This document shows positions 45,127 to 58,219 of a stretch of DNA of 64,000 nucleotides, one piece after another. The position numbers and the translations under genes were made by a program. How positions within the stretch are numbered: position 1 is the first letter of the stretch; the number at the start of each line of letters is the position of its first letter. Below the pieces are notes generated by a model, which did no database searches, was not told the DNA's origin, and worked only from the letters and a program-made list of their open reading frames with translations. This DNA comes from Atherix ibis (taxonomy: Eukaryota; Arthropoda; Insecta; Diptera; Athericidae), in contig OY282610.1 of assembly GCA_958298945.1 (NCBI GenBank), positions 68,259,088 to 68,323,087 of the forward strand. The letters run 5' to 3'.

Positions 45127-46293
45127 TTTTCCAATAAGAGTGATATGATTTCTAAGTGGCGTTTCGGCCATTTGCAATATGTCTTACAATTTCATCATGG
45201 AGAGATATACGCAAGAACAACGTTTACAAATTTTTCAATTTTATTATCAAAGTAATCGTTCTCCAATTCGTGCGCTTTTGCCATTTTAAGGTCGTAATAA
45301 TCGTCCAACTGTGCTCGCTATTCGTCGAATTGTTAAAAATCTCAAGCGTACATTTTCTTTACATAATGTTCAAGTACCAATAAGACAAAGAACCGCTCGA
45401 AGTAATAAAAATATTGTTGCCGTTCAGGCAAGTGTTGCTGAAGACCGCAATTTGTCGATTCCAAGACGTTCTCAAGAATTGGGACTGTCTCAAACCACAA
45501 CCTGGCGGATTTTGAGAAAGGATTTGGGCTTGCATCCGTATAAAATTGTTATTACTCAAGAACTGAAGACATTGGACCACCGTAAACGTCGTGAATTTGC
45601 TGATTTTGTCTTGGAACAACTTGAAAACGATACCGATTTTTTTAAGAAAATCATCTTCTCCGATGAGGCTCACTTTCATCTGAGTGGTGCGGTAAATAAA
45701 CAAAACTAATGATTCTGGTGCGAAGAAAATCCACAAATTAATCATGAACACCCATTACATTCACCTGAATTGACAGTTTGGTGGGGTTTTTGGTCTGGTG
45801 GACTCCTTTCGAAATGAAGCTGGTATCACCGTTACTGTCAATGGAGAGTAATTGTTGCCACACAGCACGTGCCGCAATAAAAAAAAATAACCGAATTATT
45901 GCGAGAAAAGTTTGGAGATTCGATTATTTCAAGAAATTGTGACATTGAATGTCCTCCAAGAAGTTGTGATTTAACACCATTAGATTATTTCTTGTGGGGT
46001 TATTTGAAGTAATTGGTCTTTAGCAATAAAACAAACTGTCCTCCCGCTTTAGAAGTCAATATTGAACGTGCTATTCATTACATACGATTTGATTTAGTGG
46101 AAAAAGTGCAATACAATCGATTGGGTTTATCGAATTCGTTCCTGCAAAAGAGGTCGTGGAGGCCATTTGAATGACGTTTTATTCAGAACTTAATTGTATC
46201 GATTGTACTTCACATTAAATAAAAAACATTTGAATTTCCTTAACAATTAGTGTGTTTTTTTTGAAAGGGAATCATATCACTCTTATTCGAAAA
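45127..46293 (+). mobile_element. Full-length Tc1/mariner-superfamily element, 24-bp TIRs
   Basis: The terminal inverted repeats at 45127-45150 and 46270-46293 differ by one base (TTTTCCAATAAGAGTGATAT on the left). The single transposase frame between them is broken. A TA is visible at the right junction, but the left flank is rearranged, so the target duplication cannot be confirmed. Confidence 0.88.
45197..46171 (+). pseudogene. Transposase pseudogene of the 45-kb element
   Basis: Begins MERYTQEQRLQIFQFYYQSN at 45197 and has TAA as codon 31. It continues with SIPRRSQELGLSQTTTWRIL (HTH), then FFKKIIFSDEAHFHLSGAVN (first catalytic Asp), tandem stops after NKQN, ENPQINHEHPLHSPELTVWW, a frameshift, then ISRNCDIECPPRSCDLTPLD and YFLWGYLK (third catalytic region), ending LQKRSWRPFE. 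The same layout occurs in many insect mariner/IS630-type transposases. Premature stops and at least one frameshift make it inactive, but gene length is almost fully preserved. Confidence 0.9.
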
Positions 46294-46743
46294 CCCTATA
46301 TCTAAATGTCAACAAAAGTATGCAAGCATTTCGGTATGCTACCACTTCAAGGAGAATGGTGTGTTTTAAAACTCTCTGAAAATCTAGAAGATTAAGGCGC
46401 ATGATATTTGATTGATATTTACAAAATAAAATCATAAACCTAAAATACATTTGTATTTAATACGAAGAAGATTGAAAAAGAATACATATTTCCTTATGTC
46501 GTGTTTAAATTATATTTTTGTTTGGAATACATGAGTTAAAATTAATATTAATTATTCTTTTGAAATTTAATAAATTCCTATTAAGAAAACTAGATGTCAG
46601 TGGGTGTCGTCATGTCTTCATAAAAATATCTACAGAAATGTATGCAAGCAGTATGATTTCTTGCCGCTTTTGCCAATAATTCGGACAGAAAATTGCGTAT
46701 ACAAATATGAAAATCTGACGTACGGGTATTCTTTAATCTAAAG

Positions 46744-49700
46744 TGGGAAAACAATAATTCCAGCTGAAACTGAAGACTGTATACAGTTGTCGTTGTCAGA
46801 ATTTTAAACTCTGTCTACAATATTCTGGAAATGCACAAAATTCCAACTATTTTGTCGCCGAATTCGATTTTGTTTTAATTTTACAATTGTAGCCCCTACA
46901 TTTCAGTGTTTTGTTATGTGGAAGAATGGTTGTAATTGACAATTGTATTGTAGTTATATTAAACATCATTTATGGTTATAAATTTTTTTTCCAATTATAT
47001 ATTTATTCGTTAATTTTTGACATCATTTGCAATTCAGTTTTCATTAGGCAGTCAGAACTGTATTCCCTACCACACTCACTGACCTTAACCAGTGGAATGA
47101 AATGTTCGTCAAAATCTATATTAAATTGATTAGAGACAAAAAGAAATTTACAAAAATTACAATTTTACAAATAACATTTTTTCAATTAACAAAGAAAGTT
47201 TTTTTTCTTGTTTTTGCTTTTCGTTTTTTTTTTGTAAAATGAAATAAATTTTCTTGTTTCTCATATGGAAAGATTTGAATTGTGAAAGAACCTTAACAAA
47301 TTAAATATATAAGATGTTGGGCACTATTGTGAATCGATTTTAGAACATATGATATTGTGTGTGCTTGTAGTTGTTGGCTGGCGTGTTTTTAATGTGGCTG
47401 TGTGTACGAGCCAAATCAGTTTAGCTCTAAATTTTGTCAGAATACGTTTAAATTGGTTTGCTCCTGCTTTTTTATGGCTTATGGAGTGGCCACTGTTATT
47501 TTTGTGTATATTTTCTTCGCTCTGCGTGTCAAATGTTAATAGATTTTTTTTTATTTTTTAATGTGAATAAATAAAACAAAATAACACGGAAGTTTTATAT
47601 TCGTTTATTATATTTTATTCAAAACTAAAAAAAAATTATCTAAAATCTTAACATATGTAAGAATTAAGTAAGTATGTGTGTGTGTTTTTTATTCGGAAAA
47701 GAAGAAAACGAAAGGGAGTTTATAGTGAATTTCGATTCTAAATAGGGGAGAACACTATTTTTATTTTAAAATACATATGGAAATGTTATGTGGACAAGAA
47801 TATATTGTCTTGAATGTGGCAGATTTTTTTTTTGTTTCAATTCTGTTGGCGATACTTTTTTTTTAATATGCAAAATTTTGGCCAATTGTAAAAATGTCTG
47901 TTAAGGTGATTTATTTTCTCTTCTTCTTTCTCTTTTTGGTGTGTGGATTCTGTTTCAATATTGTAGTTTTTTTTTCTTTTCTCTTATGTTTAAACGTGCA
48001 GAGAAAAAAACGTGTAGGCGATTTGTGGTGTAATTATAAAATTAAACTTGTACGCATACAGGAGGTTTTGTGGATGTGTGCATTTGTTTGTTTTTGTTGC
48101 GTTTATTATGTATCCTCTCCGAGAATAAATAGTTTATCTATTTTTTTTTGCGGGTGAATTATGACGACTTGTGTGAGAGTGTGGGTGACTGTGTGCTGTG
48201 CGCCGGGCTGTTTAGGTAAACATCGTTTAACTAGATTGTATTAGATTATGAAAGAGTGATGATAATATGGTGAGAATGAGAGTGAGAGTGTTTGATTTCA
48301 ATGGTGCATTCGTAATCGCAGAGGAAAAATAAGAACTGAGAGCGATGATTTGTAGCCGAAAATGGCGTCAAAACTATCCAAGAGAAGAACTTGAGAAAAA
48401 CAGAATCACATGTACCTATGCACGTATGCGTATGCATCGAAACTTTATAAGAAAATTCTCACTAAACAAATATGTTGCTTTTGTACGAGTTTTTTTTTTA
48501 AAGAAATAATCGAATTTTTGATAAATTCAGTCAAATAGGAAAATTATTAAATGACCTTCTCGATAATAATTGTTGAGAACAACAATTATTGTTATTTATT
48601 TAAGAAAAAAAGAGCAAAATGAATTTATTTATTATTGGGCCATTATTTTTATTTTTATTTTTGAATGTTGGCTTATTCTCAGAATGAGAAATTTTTTGTT
48701 TATTTTGGTAATTGTAAATGGGAATGTTTTTAATATTTTCTGATTTTTATTGGTCACTACAGTCCTCCTTACTTATGTTGTACAAATATTTTTGAAAGAC
48801 TTCCCTTTTCATTCGTAATAATTAAAAATTGCTTTAATAATAAATTCTACCCAAAATGATGTGAACAAAAATTTACTGAAATTTACGAACTTCACAAAAC
48901 TTAATAGTTCATAATTTTGCTGTTAGAGGAGTATTCGAAGAAAATTGCCATCGTTGGTTATTTTTATTAAGTAAGAGTTTAAGTAATTTTTCGTTTGTAC
49001 AAGGAAAAAGTTAAAAAAAAGTGCATAGAATTTGAACAAAAATAATTTGGTTCTAAAAATGAATCGTCGTAATTTATGGAGAATTGTATATAAACAAAAA
49101 ATTAATAAAACCAATTAGTCGTGGTCATAAAAAATAATAATTACTAAAAAATAAAATATACATTTTTTTTTAATGTTTTCTTTCTTTGAAAATTTCTTGC
49201 TGCTTTTGTAAAAATATGTATTCATGTATTTGAATTAATTTTTATGGATTTAAAAAGAAGAAAACATAACCCTAATTTTTTTTTATGGATTGAAACTCAT
49301 TGCGACTTTTTGTACAATAAAATACTCTTGATTTTTACACTCATACATTCTCTTTATATGAACTTTTGAGCTTTAATACGCTTAGAGAGAGAGAGTTCTG
49401 TGTCTCTCTCTCTCTCTTTTTTCTGGATTTGCTGTCTCTCTTTAGACAGAGGCCCCTATGAAATTGGTTTTAAATCAGTAGTGTGTTTTTAAGGGGTCAG
49501 ACCATATAAAATTTCTTATAAGCAAATGCATATACAAGTACTCTCGTGCACTCATACACACAGCCATGCATATTATGGGCGCTTTTGCGCTTAATATAGA
49601 GAGTTAGCGCGCTGTCAACAAACAATATAATATGACATTATATTCATTAGTGTGTGATAAAATCTAGATATGAAATCGAAGAAAATAAGAAGAAATGTTC

Positions 49701-51607
49701 AAAGAACATAGAAAAGTTTGGGGGGGGGGGGATTTGGGTTGTAAGATCTTTAATAAGAAAATAACTGTTTTTTCCAAAACAATCGATTTGCAAAATATAT
49801 ACAAGCAAAAAGTATTATAAAGAGAAAGAAAATAAAATAAAAATAATTTTTTTTTATAATAATATCGTTACTTCAAAACCATATGTTAAGCGAAGACATA
49901 CGTTCGCACAGCGCATATTGTAAATAAGAATTAATAATAGAACAACGTGTGTACATCATATGCATATGCATATGGAAAAGCTGCTTCTACTTAATTACAC
50001 AAATTAGTTGAGACAAAAAAAAACAACTTATTACAAAATGTCACCTTTTAAGGTGTTTTAAAATTAGTTTTTTTTTTTTTATATTTGATTTTACATTAAA
50101 AATAAAATTAAAAAAGAAAAAGAAAAATGAAGATGCGATAGCAGCGCCGCTCTATTGTCATTGAGTTTTTCTTTTTTATTGACGTCTTACTAATTACTTA
50201 CGCATTAACAATTTTCCACCCCTTGCTTATTGATAGAAGGTCAATTTGTGACAATACAAAGATAAAGTATTATTTTCAACAACAAAAAAATATAATCAAT
50301 ATTTTACTCCTGATATTTTTTTAAAGTTGCTTTTTTTATATTTTTATTTTTTTTAAACAAAATATTCTAAGGAAGTAAATTTAATATTTAATTTAATTCG
50401 TGTCCGCGTAGTTGAACTGTTCCCTAAATTGACATTTGTTAATTGGGCGATTTTTTTTCCTACAGAGAATTGAGGAGAAACTTGCGCGTATGTACACTGA
50501 ACCTTACAAAAGTGTCCATTTTGTACATATTGATACTATGACCTTACACTATAGACTCCAATATAGGCAAAGTATCCTGCGGTGTATTTATACCCCTCTC
50601 TACCCTATCTATTTTCTGTCTAGATAATCGTATCCTTATCTTTAGTGTTTATATGTGTGTTGGGCATGTGTGCTGTGAATGTGCGAATGTGTGACAGCTT
50701 GTGACTTTGTGTGTGCGTTTGCAAAGGCTTTGCAGTCAGTAGTTAGTGTAGGGTCTTTACTTATTAAGTCCATCTTTCTCTACAGAGGCAAATTAAATTT
50801 TGTACTGAAATTAAAGCTCCGTTTTTCTATTTGTATGGGTGGTGGCCTCTCGTTTTTTTTTGAGTTTCCATTTTTAGTTCGTTCTGTTTTTTGATGTTGT
50901 TGTCTCTTTTCATTTATGTTTTGTTGTTAGTTTCCTAAAATGTTAGCAGTAGCAAAGTTGTTGGCAGGAGTCTCCAAAAATCAATAATCTGAAATTTTCG
51001 TGTGAATAGTTCTAGTTCGTTGTTGTTTTTATCCCCTTAGCGAGAGATAACTGAGTTTTATGCAGATTTTCGTAATTTGGAACATTTCCGATTGTGTGTG
51101 TGTGTGTGTGGGAGGGGGGGTGTTATTTATAATCTATTCCCTTTTTTTAAATTATTATTACGTGCTTTCTAAATGACAAAATGTACAAATGTATTTGAGA
51201 CTTTCAAAAGTTAAAAACGTTTCTTTTTTTAAGAAGTTCTTGTTCTCTTTTAATCTTTTATAATATTTATTATTTATTTTTGAATAAATTTAATAGAGGA
51301 TATTTTTTTTTAATTTGTAAAAATAATCTTTAAAAAAACTACGTGAATTTTTAGGGATTTTTGCGTTTCCGCATATGAAGACGATTTCTTAATTTGTTAT
51401 TAAATTAATTAATTAATAAAAATTTTTATTAATTGAATTAATTAAATAGAATTTTTTTTAAATCGTATTTAAAAAATTTATTTAGAATCACACTTTGAAA
51501 TAAAAATAGGTAATTTTTTTCGTTAATGGTGACTAAAACAAAGGTTTTGAAATAAGACCCTTTAATGCGTCGGCGCATCCTTCAAACAATAGACAGACGG
51601 GTCAGAT
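46744..51607. other. Intergenic, no gene seen
   Basis: AT-rich. It contains a GA/CT purine-pyrimidine mirror at about 49385-49435, a 12-G run near 49719-49730, (GT)n plus G-run at about 51093-51121 and several T-rich short frames. At 50464 a strong acceptor-like TTTTTTTTCCTACAG precedes an open frame of about 55 codons with no recognised domain; it could be an untranslated leader exon of the BTB gene but nothing confirms that. Confidence 0.45.
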
Positions 51608-52430
51608 CTTAGATTATAGAAGAACTGAATAGGCCTCTACACAAAAATTTTGACTTTTTCATAAATTATTTAAAATTTAATAAAACGGCACTTAAACTGT
51701 CACTTTGCGATAAGTATCTAAATGTCAACAAAAGTATGCAAGCATTTCGGTATGCTACCATTTCATGGAGATTGGCGTATTTTATAACTATCCGAAAGTT
51801 TACAAAATTGAGGCGCTTGATATATGATTGATATTTACAAAATAAATAATGAACTTAAAATGCAATTGCATTTAATATCCAGAAGATTGATTTCCTTCTG
51901 TCGTGTTTATATTAGCTGTATTCCATTGGACCAATTTTGCTACGCACTGTTACTTGCGAGTAGATGTTCAATGGAATGCAAAATTTACTGACAGCAGTAA
52001 CACATAACCTCAAAATAGTCAACAACAATACTGAGTTTACTCACACATAAACAATAAAAACTGAGTTTATACACATAAACAATACTGACAAAAATATGAC
52101 TCTTCAACATAACCAACGAACCCGCTAAGCCATCTACTATATTTCCAGTTCGGGAACTAAAATACCCTACCGTAAATTGTATGGCGAACTACTCATTTGT
52201 TCGAGGTGGTTTAGATGATGACAGTTAGAACTACTCGTGAGTAGCAAAATTTTCTCAATGGAATACAGCTATTATATTTTTGTTTAGAATATGTGATTTA
52301 AAACGGATATTAATTATGATTTTGCAATTCAATAAATTTCTATTACGAAAACTAGGGTGTCATTTCTACACAATTGTATGCAAGCAATACGATTTCTCAC
52401 CGCTTTTGCAATAGCAAAGAGTCAGGTCGT
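51608..52430 (+). mobile_element. Family A element interrupted by family B
   Basis: The left end CTTAGATTATAGAAGAACTG and AATAGGCCTCTACACAAAAA is intact. The interior TAAATGTCAACAAAAGTATG...CATTTCATGGAGATTGG follows, and after the family B insert the ATATTTTTGTTTAGAATATG...CAATACGATTTCTC part resumes. The right terminus is lost near 52430. Confidence 0.8.
51914..52270 (+). mobile_element. Family B MITE-like element nested in family A
   Basis: The left end AGCTGTATTCCATTGGACCA and right end CAATGGAATACAGCT are inverted repeats; the interior has two ACTGAGTTTA...ACACATAAACAAT copies. Comparison with uninterrupted family A copies (TTTAAATTATATTTTTG) shows ATT on both sides, consistent with a 3-bp target duplication. 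Confidence 0.85.
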
Positions 52431-52526
52431 CAATATAACTGACGTCGTAATTAACGTGTCAATTAGCTCTTATTTTATTTAATTATTAATTTTTGTTTTA
52501 ATTTTTGGGTCTCAAATTCATTTCAG

Positions 52527-52642
52527 ATCTTCAAACTGAAGCTCATCTTGTAGTCGAACAAAAAAATTAAAACAACAAACAAGGAGCTAAATGCCAAAGT
52601 TAATGTAAATAAAAAAAGAAACGAACAACAAACAATCGAAAA
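52527..52642 (+). promoter_or_regulatory. BTB gene 5' leader exon portion with a short uORF
   Basis: A good acceptor (AATTCATTTCAG, ending 52526) begins the leader, so at least one upstream noncoding exon is implied. A six-codon upstream frame, ATGCCAAAGTTAATGTAA, lies at 52592-52609, 33 bp before the main ATG. It could dampen translation. The purine-rich CGAAAA sequence precedes the start at 52643. Confidence 0.5.
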
Positions 52643-54826
52643 ATGAGTGACGACGCTTCATCACCGCAATTTTGTGTTCGATGGAATAGCCATTTAGGAA
52701 ATTTGGGAGCAGCATTTCCAGAGGTAAAAAAAAATATAATTTGAATGAAAATGGATAAAAAATTACAATTAAAAAAAATACATTTTTTTCTAAATCCTCT
52801 ACAAACGTAACGACGACAAAAATAATAATTTCTCTTTTGTCTTATATGAAAATTTCTTAGAGCAATTGCTAAAATTGTAATTGTTTCATTCTTGTATTTT
52901 GTGAAATTGCAGCTCTTGGCTGGACAGCGTTTTGTTGATGTCACATTGGCATGTGGAGGTCATCAATTGCACTGTCACCGTTTAGTTTTGGCAGCGTGCT
53001 CTTCTTATTTCGAAAAATTGTTGAGTGAACATCCATGCAAACATCCAATTATAATTCTCCCCGATGATACAAAGTTATGGGCAATTCAAGCTTTAGTAGA
53101 CTTTATGTATAAAGGGGAGGTAAATGTATCCGAAGCTGGATTGAACGATTTACTGAAATGCGCTAAAATGTTACAAATTCGAGGCTTAAGCGGATCAGAA
53201 GTACCAGAAAATGATAATTCGGAGCTTAACGTTAAAAGACCTCCGACAATCGATAGTAATGTACGTGCGGTAAACAATTCATCTAGACCATCAGTGGTGG
53301 CATCGTCAGCAACTATGGCCAAGTCTAAAACATTCCCAACTAGCGGACGTGGCCATGTATCACAATTAGCCCAGGCGGCAACATCCTCAACGTTGCCAGG
53401 AAATGCTTATAACTTATGGGCACCATCATCTATTGATTGCAATGAGCGACGATTGTTAACCAAGAGAGTGACGCTAAGCGATGAACATTGTACCGAAAGT
53501 GTCGCAAACATGGGCGAAGGCGCCAAACAAAAGACGGTCATTCCATTGGTGCTGCCAATAGTGTCATGTTCAAATGATGGACAAAAGCGTAGTGAACTGT
53601 CGGCAGCTGGTACTATGGAAGGTAAATCCATACTCATACGCATATGAAATGTGAATCAAAGAGATAGAATGGTCGTATGTTGGTCAAAATTAAGTATGGA
53701 ACAGAGTATTTGAGCTTCGGACATTTGTGGCGAACTAATGAAAATTATTGCATGTTCTTTTTTTTAATTATTATTAATGTTCCTTCCATGGTTTTTTCTT
53801 TTGTCGTTGTTTATTTTTATATATTCGTTCATTTATTTTACTTCTTATTTATCCCTTATAATTTTCTAATGTATATTAAATGTATCTTTTTTAAGTTTTT
53901 TTTCTTCTATACTTTGTAGAAATTAATTCTGTTACATTGTTTGGTATGAGTGTGAATGAGTCAACTATGAGGAGTTTTTTTAAAAATATTCTTCAAAGCT
54001 GACAAGGATCAAATTGTGTTGATCCACGACTTAGAAGAAACCATTCGTCAATGGTTGTTCGGATAGAAAATTCAATATCAACTCGTTAGAACTTTCCAAA
54101 TTTAAGAAATATTGCTAGATAAATTGACATTTCATCAATTTATTAAGACCAGTAAACTAGATGGTAGGTTATGTAAATCGTGGCTCTATATTTACCACAT
54201 AATCCGTAATTAAAATTCAAAGTACCAAATGCAATAACTTCAAACAACCATTCAGAACTTCAGTGATTGAATTTTATATGATTCCAAGCACAAATGCGGT
54301 CATTTAAAGACAGTACGCGGTACACAAATTGAGCTCGAAAGTCATTCGAAATAGATCGAAAACAAATGGGCAAATCCATACAACGTGAGTACGAACTTTT
54401 CCTTAGGACATGTCGCGCAATAATAATCATGTACAAAATAGAAAATAAAATTAAGTTCGCATAAATAACGAATTTTTTTATGAATTATATTTAAATTCAC
54501 AAATATAACAACAATTGTATTCAGTTTTAGTAGTTTGTATTTTTTCCTATTATATGTATGTAAGCTTTAATTTAAATGCAAGAATACTATTATTAGAAAA
54601 ATAGACGTGTCAGAAGAGAAAGAGAGAGAGAGAGAAAGAATGTGAATACCAATGAACGTGATGAAATAAAGTGTGAACAATTTTAATAGTAATAGGATTA
54701 GTGATCAAGAAATATGTAATCTTAATTATTTTCTATTTTTCTTTACAAAATTATAATTTTTAGTAGATGGAAATAGGAAGAGGACCGATAAAGTTAAACT
54801 ACCGGTCAACCATAAAAAACCACAGG
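52643..54826 (+). CDS. BTB/POZ-domain nuclear protein, 5' part
   Basis: Exons 52643-52723, 52913-53621 and 54764-54826 join in frame (phases 0 and 1) to give about 284 residues, open at the 3' end. Residues 1-27 (MSDDASSPQFCVRWNSHLGN) and 28-122 form a BTB domain of the insect tramtrack group. Its signatures are FVDVTLACGGHQLHCHRLVL, AACSSYFEKLL, HPIIILPD and LVDFMYKGEVNVSEAGLNDL. Such domains dimerise and sit at the N terminus of transcription factors with zinc-finger or other DNA-binding C termini chosen by alternative splicing. A Ser/Thr-rich linker follows, then a basic exon (GNRKRTDKVKLPVNHKKP) that may be an NLS. No DNA-binding domain is visible. Reading through the 53621 donor stops at 53645-53647, giving a possible 271-residue BTB-only form. 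The closest fly proteins I recall are the CG8924/CG12236 type, not certain enough to name. Confidence 0.88.
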
Positions 54827-55569
54827 GTAAGTGAACTCAAAATTATTTTCTATAAATTAAAAAAAACCAAAAGTATTTTTCAATAAATCATTTTATTATA
54901 AAAATAACTAATTAAAAAAAATGTAAATAAAATTTTTTAGAAAAGCCAAATTTAAGCTATATTAAAATATATATTTTGAATTATTATTTTGCCATTAGCT
55001 CCCTTTTTTTATATAATATAATTTTATATTTTTTATTTCTTTACATAAATTATCGCACCAAAAGCTTTTTTCTGTCTTTTGCTTTCATCTTTTTTATATA
55101 TATTAAGAGTGTTTTTTATGTAATTGTTATTTTATTAATTAGTAATTTTCACCTTATTCTTTTGTATTATCTTTGCTAGTCATTATATAATCTATATTAT
55201 TTTATCTATCTTGATTTTAATCAATTATAATATCATTATAATCGATGCTAAATATGGCGTATGCAAAAGACCTATTAACGGACACAATGTTAGAAAATTC
55301 TATTATTATTATTATCCGAATGTAATAATAATAATAATATTATTATTAATTCGTTTAAAAGAGACTTTTAACTTATAAGAAAAGCAATTAATTTTCAAAC
55401 TTACATATTAAACAAATTCAACAAAAAAAAAACATTAAAAAATTTATTAAATTTCAATTGTAACAGATATTTTATTAGAATATAGATCTACTTATGGGAT
55501 ATTATAGCTCTGTGGTGAAAAACTTAACAGCACGTTGACTAATATATAAAAATTGTTATTTTACATTTA
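54827..55569. other. BTB gene intron or flank, no exon seen
   Basis: Starts with the donor GTAAGTG at 54827. It is AT-rich, with an (ATT)n/(AAT)n near-palindrome at about 55300-55350. No next exon is recognisable here or further right. Confidence 0.5.
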
Positions 55570-56410
55570 CATGAATATCATCAACAACGGCGCGACAACC
55601 AGGAGTTCGTTCGAAGTCTGCTAAATCAAAGAAATCCAGACTTCATGACGCGGCTTTCTAGTTTGACACTCTCAGCATGTTTTTGGCGTCATGGCTTACA
55701 CCGTCGCTCAACCGAAGCCATGACCATAAATGGCTTACACTAGTTTTTCCGCACAAGATCTTCCTCATCTATACAAATTATATGTCCAGCCTATTGCCCT
55801 TCATTTTATACACAACCGAGCGGTCGCGGTAACATTCAAGGATCTCGTCGTTAAATAGACTCCGGAATCGTCTCGAATCTTGTACAGCAGTAGCTTCGAT
55901 GTTATGGTCAGAATTTTCCATTGGAATAATTTAGATTGACTGAAATATGATTTTTTGGCTGCCGCAATCATGCGCATATTCGATTCTTTTATGTTATCGG
56001 CTGCGAACCTTCACCCTTAATAGAAAAATAATTTAACTCTTTCTAAGCTATAATCTCCTATCTGTATGAGACTGGTGCTAATTGGTCTTGCCTTCGATAA
56101 CAAATCTACCACTATTTGCTTGTTTTGCCTTCATTAATAATCTTGATAATGGTCTCTCTTACAGCACTTTTTGATCGACACATAATGTTGATGTTATCGG
56201 CGTACGCGAAAAAGTGGACAGACTTAGAGAACACACGAAAGTACGTCCTCTTTTTAGAGACCATTTCACACTAGTCATGGTCAATCTTGTCATTATCATC
56301 AATTTTCTTAGGATAAGGAACTCCCCCATGGATGTGTGTTTATTTTATCCTGATTATGCTTATCAAAAGCGATTTTAAAGTCGCTTATAACACTTACCAA
56401 ATGATCTCAT
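55570..56410 (-). pseudogene. RTE-type LINE reverse transcriptase relic
   Basis: On the minus strand the fragments run in order. First comes a block equivalent to 42720-42960 (near 56268-56400), then FAYADNINIMC, the catalytic (F/Y)ADD box with the last Asp changed to Asn, then the thumb. The 3' part ends with the GTTGTCGCGCCGTTGTTGAT-like trailer typical of these elements in insects (near 55585). Many stops are present. The relic is antisense to the BTB gene. Confidence 0.75.
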
Positions 56411-58219
56411 CTTTGAGACTGATTATTTCAAAGAATTAAAAACGTTATTTTTAAAATAAGAAAACCTTTTTTTAAGTCTAAAACAATTATTAGGACGCGT
56501 TCAAAAATTATTTTCCATAGTAGAATTGATACGCGATCAATTTCATTTATACAAGACTTATCAATAGGAAGTTCAAAAATCAGCAAATAAATATATTCAA
56601 GCACTCATGCCTATATTAATTTCTAAAAATCTGTACTATGTTGATCTTAAGGTATATCGTATACCAAAATATTGTTCACTAAATAACGACATATCTTTTC
56701 ACACCGCGGTCTCCCTACTTAACATGATCACAACAAGACTGATTTAGACAAAAAATTAATGATACCACAAACGACAAAATCACTGGTCTGTCATTTACTC
56801 TTGACAAAAAAGCAGTGTTATATAATTTGCAAATTAGTTCTGCCAGTCACAAATCAAACACAGGCGGAATGCGCTAAAACCTTTTGCAACAATCACGATA
56901 GTCAGGGGTCTGTGTCTGTTAAATAAAACGATAATTTTGGGGATCTTCTTTTTTTTTATACACAGAGTCATATATTATTATAAACTTTAGTTATTGACTT
57001 TAATGTTTAATTATATTTAATTCGGAGTTATATTTAATTTTTTTTTAAATTAATGAACGCATGCGTGAGCAGTTTATACCAAGTACTTAATTTGTTGTAT
57101 TATTTTTTTTCTCGCAGTTTTTAATTAATTATTACGTTATCGAATTTTTTAGATAAACTTTACTGTTATTTTATTTTTGAAAAGAAAAATGGGATAATTC
57201 GACATAATAGGAACAGAACTAACTGAATATAAAAAAAATGTAAAATTTCAAATTTAACTAACAAATGAAAATAATAACAAAGCAAAAACTAAAAAAAATT
57301 AAAATAAAGCAATACTCATTAGCACTCATCATTGTGTCTGTTATGCACAAAAAGGTGAGAAGGCACGAAATAGCAGGAAAATGCAAAACACAGTATATTA
57401 AGTACATTAATTCTGAAAATAAAATATTTGCTATAATTTGCAGAGGTCATTATTGTCCCGAACATAGTTGCGACGAGCGACGTTCACTGGAAATATTGAG
57501 TAGAATTGTTATACGTATAGGAAGAAATGTCATCTAATCAGCTGATTTTCATAATTTTTGAAAAAAATCAGCGAAACTATATGCTACCAAAGTAAAATTG
57601 GTTGGATGGATTACTGTAAAGAATGCTAAATTTATCGAAAATGTAGAAAAAGACGGTGGTGGTTTCAGAACTGAAAAATTAAAACTTAGCGCTAATACGA
57701 AGAGCAATCAATAATTGATTTGTTTTCGTTGCTATTTGCAATTCTGAGCACGTTCATTACAGTGAATGTTTCGAAATTTTTGTACAGCGAGTTTTCAGTC
57801 GCTCGCCGCAACTGTGTTCCGATCTTTTAGTCATGAAATAATTTTCGCAAAAGGCCGCTTAATCTTTTCCTTGATTTGGATAATTTTGAGGATTTTGCCC
57901 AGACTTGTTCGATGCCTTCCAAAAATTTGTATAAGCATTGTAGAATAATGCATTTGTAATTATTTGCAGTTGTTTTTTTTTATTTGTAATTTGGTAGTTT
58001 TGATTAAATAGAAGACCTTAAAGATCTGCATGTTCAATAACTTCTGGTGATGTATTTTTTGCGGATGATGGCATTTTTCTTGCACAAGCCTAGCTAACTT
58101 ATGTGTTGACTATATTCACTACAGTCTTCACAAAAATACAAAATACTTTACTATTTATGCAAACGGATAAACTTATACTAACCTGTTCCTGTGTAACCTT
58201 GCACATAAAATTTATGAAT
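56411..58219. other. No clear gene
   Basis: AT-rich. A 90-codon plus frame at 57265-57537 ends in a Cys/His-containing stretch (CRGHYCPEHSCDERR) that does not fit a zinc-finger pattern I know. A minus-strand stretch at about 57740-57950 may be the decayed N-terminal part of the Tc1 relic to its right. Confidence 0.4.

Larger units (their letters stand above)
44874..46743 (+). mobile_element. Family A element interrupted by a mariner-type transposon
   Basis: The left terminus TTAGATTA...GAAGAACAGAATAGGCC, the internal GAACGCACACA, TAAAAACTTTCTATTTACTG and (after the insertion) TAAATGTCAACAAAAGTATG match the 51608 and 62951 copies. The right end is GGTATTCTTTAATCTAA. The copies at 51608 and 62951 show the uninterrupted order, so the 45127-46293 transposon inserted later. 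A few bases of the host element are missing at the left junction. Confidence 0.8.

Noticed and set aside
49385..49435. GA/CT mirror repeat as a Polycomb/GAGA element
   Set aside because: Simple-sequence GA tracts are common; no accompanying PHO sites or promoter were seen.
50464..50627. Possible coding exon after a strong polypyrimidine-AG
   Set aside because: The frame has no recognisable domain and no matching donor; it may be noncoding leader at most.
57265..57537. 90-codon frame with Cys and His residues, possible FLYWCH or zinc-finger exon for the BTB gene
   Set aside because: Spacing fits neither FLYWCH nor C2H2, no clear acceptor precedes it in the required phase, and the N-terminal half is lysine-rich low complexity.
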